A DNA stretch of 5,590 nt from Actinomycetes bacterium (GTDB taxonomy: Bacteria; Actinomycetota; Acidimicrobiia; Acidimicrobiales; Palsa-688): positions 1-5,590 of the forward strand of contig JAKAXN010000313.1 in NCBI GenBank assembly GCA_021816565.1, read 5' to 3'. Below the pieces are notes generated by a model, which saw nothing but the letters and a program-made list of their open reading frames with translations, was not told where the DNA came from and did no database searches. The translations under genes were made by a program, and so were the position numbers. Shown in pieces: positions 5,378-5,590 of this stretch; the first letter of the stretch is position 1; every line of letters starts with the position of its first letter.

Positions 5378-5590
5378 GTGCCCCAGACCATGATCAAGCC
5401 GACCATGCAGCGGGCGTACGCCCGCATGCCCGAGGCGTTCCCCGCCACCGCCGAGGACCGGCCCTTCAGCGCCAACGCCACCTACAACAAGGTGGGGGTG
5501 CTGGTGTGCATCGCCCTCCTGGCGGCCATGGCCGGCTGGGTGATCGGCAGCTCCGGCCTGGCCCTGGTCTGCATGCTGGTCGGCCTCGGC
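5378..5590 (+). CDS. Membrane protein, probable Bax inhibitor-1/YccA family (N-terminal part only)
   Basis: The first 71 codons run to the window edge. A polar N-terminus of about 35 residues, rich in Pro, Ala and Met, is followed by TYNKVGVLVCIALL, a membrane segment at about 39-57, a short GSSG turn, and the start of a second membrane segment from 60. A short polar tail, then a T-Y-N-K-like entry into the first helix, followed by a G-W near its end, is what I know from the actinobacterial Bax inhibitor-1/YccA branch. Those are multi-pass inner-membrane proteins of uncertain function. The call rests on few residues, and another polytopic membrane protein is possible. GTG 5378 is chosen as start because of its Shine-Dalgarno sequence; ATG 5390 and ATG 5405 are alternatives. 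The gene follows pabBC by 73 bases on the same strand, so it may be co-transcribed, but the repeat element between them could end the first transcript. Confidence 0.6.
   Translation, partial: MPQTMIKPTMQRAYARMPEAFPATAEDRPFSANATYNKVGVLVCIALLAAMAGWVIGSSGLALVCMLVGLG

Overview
The window comes from a very GC-rich bacterium whose third codon positions are almost all G or C. The blade repeat with the core YWLVASDGGVFAFN, the near-absence of classical promoters and the fused PabB-PabC protein all suggest an actinobacterium. A member of the Acidimicrobiia or a relative is my best guess; this is inferred from the type of sequence, not from a search. I see no RNA genes, insertion sequences, CRISPR arrays or phage genes.

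Left part (1-3201): two genes for exported proteins diverge from a 199-base spacer. The minus-strand gene (602 down past the left edge) encodes a cysteine-free, Ala/Thr-rich helical protein with a signal peptide. The plus-strand gene (802-3201) encodes a 799-residue exported protein. It has two copies of a six-cysteine domain that I do not recognise, followed by six blade-like repeats at the C-terminus. The spacer holds several short perfect inverted repeats, including a strong hairpin in the minus-strand leader and two operator-sized dyads. The plus-strand gene ends in two hairpins in tandem; the second has a 12-bp stem with a UUCG loop and looks like the terminator.

Right part (3202-5590): a 264-base spacer leads to a 612-residue fusion of aminodeoxychorismate synthase component I (PabB) with a class IV aminotransferase-fold aminodeoxychorismate lyase (PabC). 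Together with a glutamine amidotransferase (PabA) encoded elsewhere, it would convert chorismate to 4-aminobenzoate for folate. Its ATG is the first base of the 3' arm of a perfect 14-bp inverted repeat, with no Shine-Dalgarno sequence, so a leaderless transcript or a start-codon-masking hairpin is likely. After 73 bases a membrane protein gene starts with GTG and runs off the right edge; it resembles the actinobacterial Bax inhibitor-1/YccA family.

A 41-42 bp intergenic element occurs twice, once on each side of the pabBC gene. The exported-protein pair and the folate gene have no evident functional link. The most novel items are the architecture of the 799-residue protein, the dyad on the pabBC start codon, and the repeated intergenic element.
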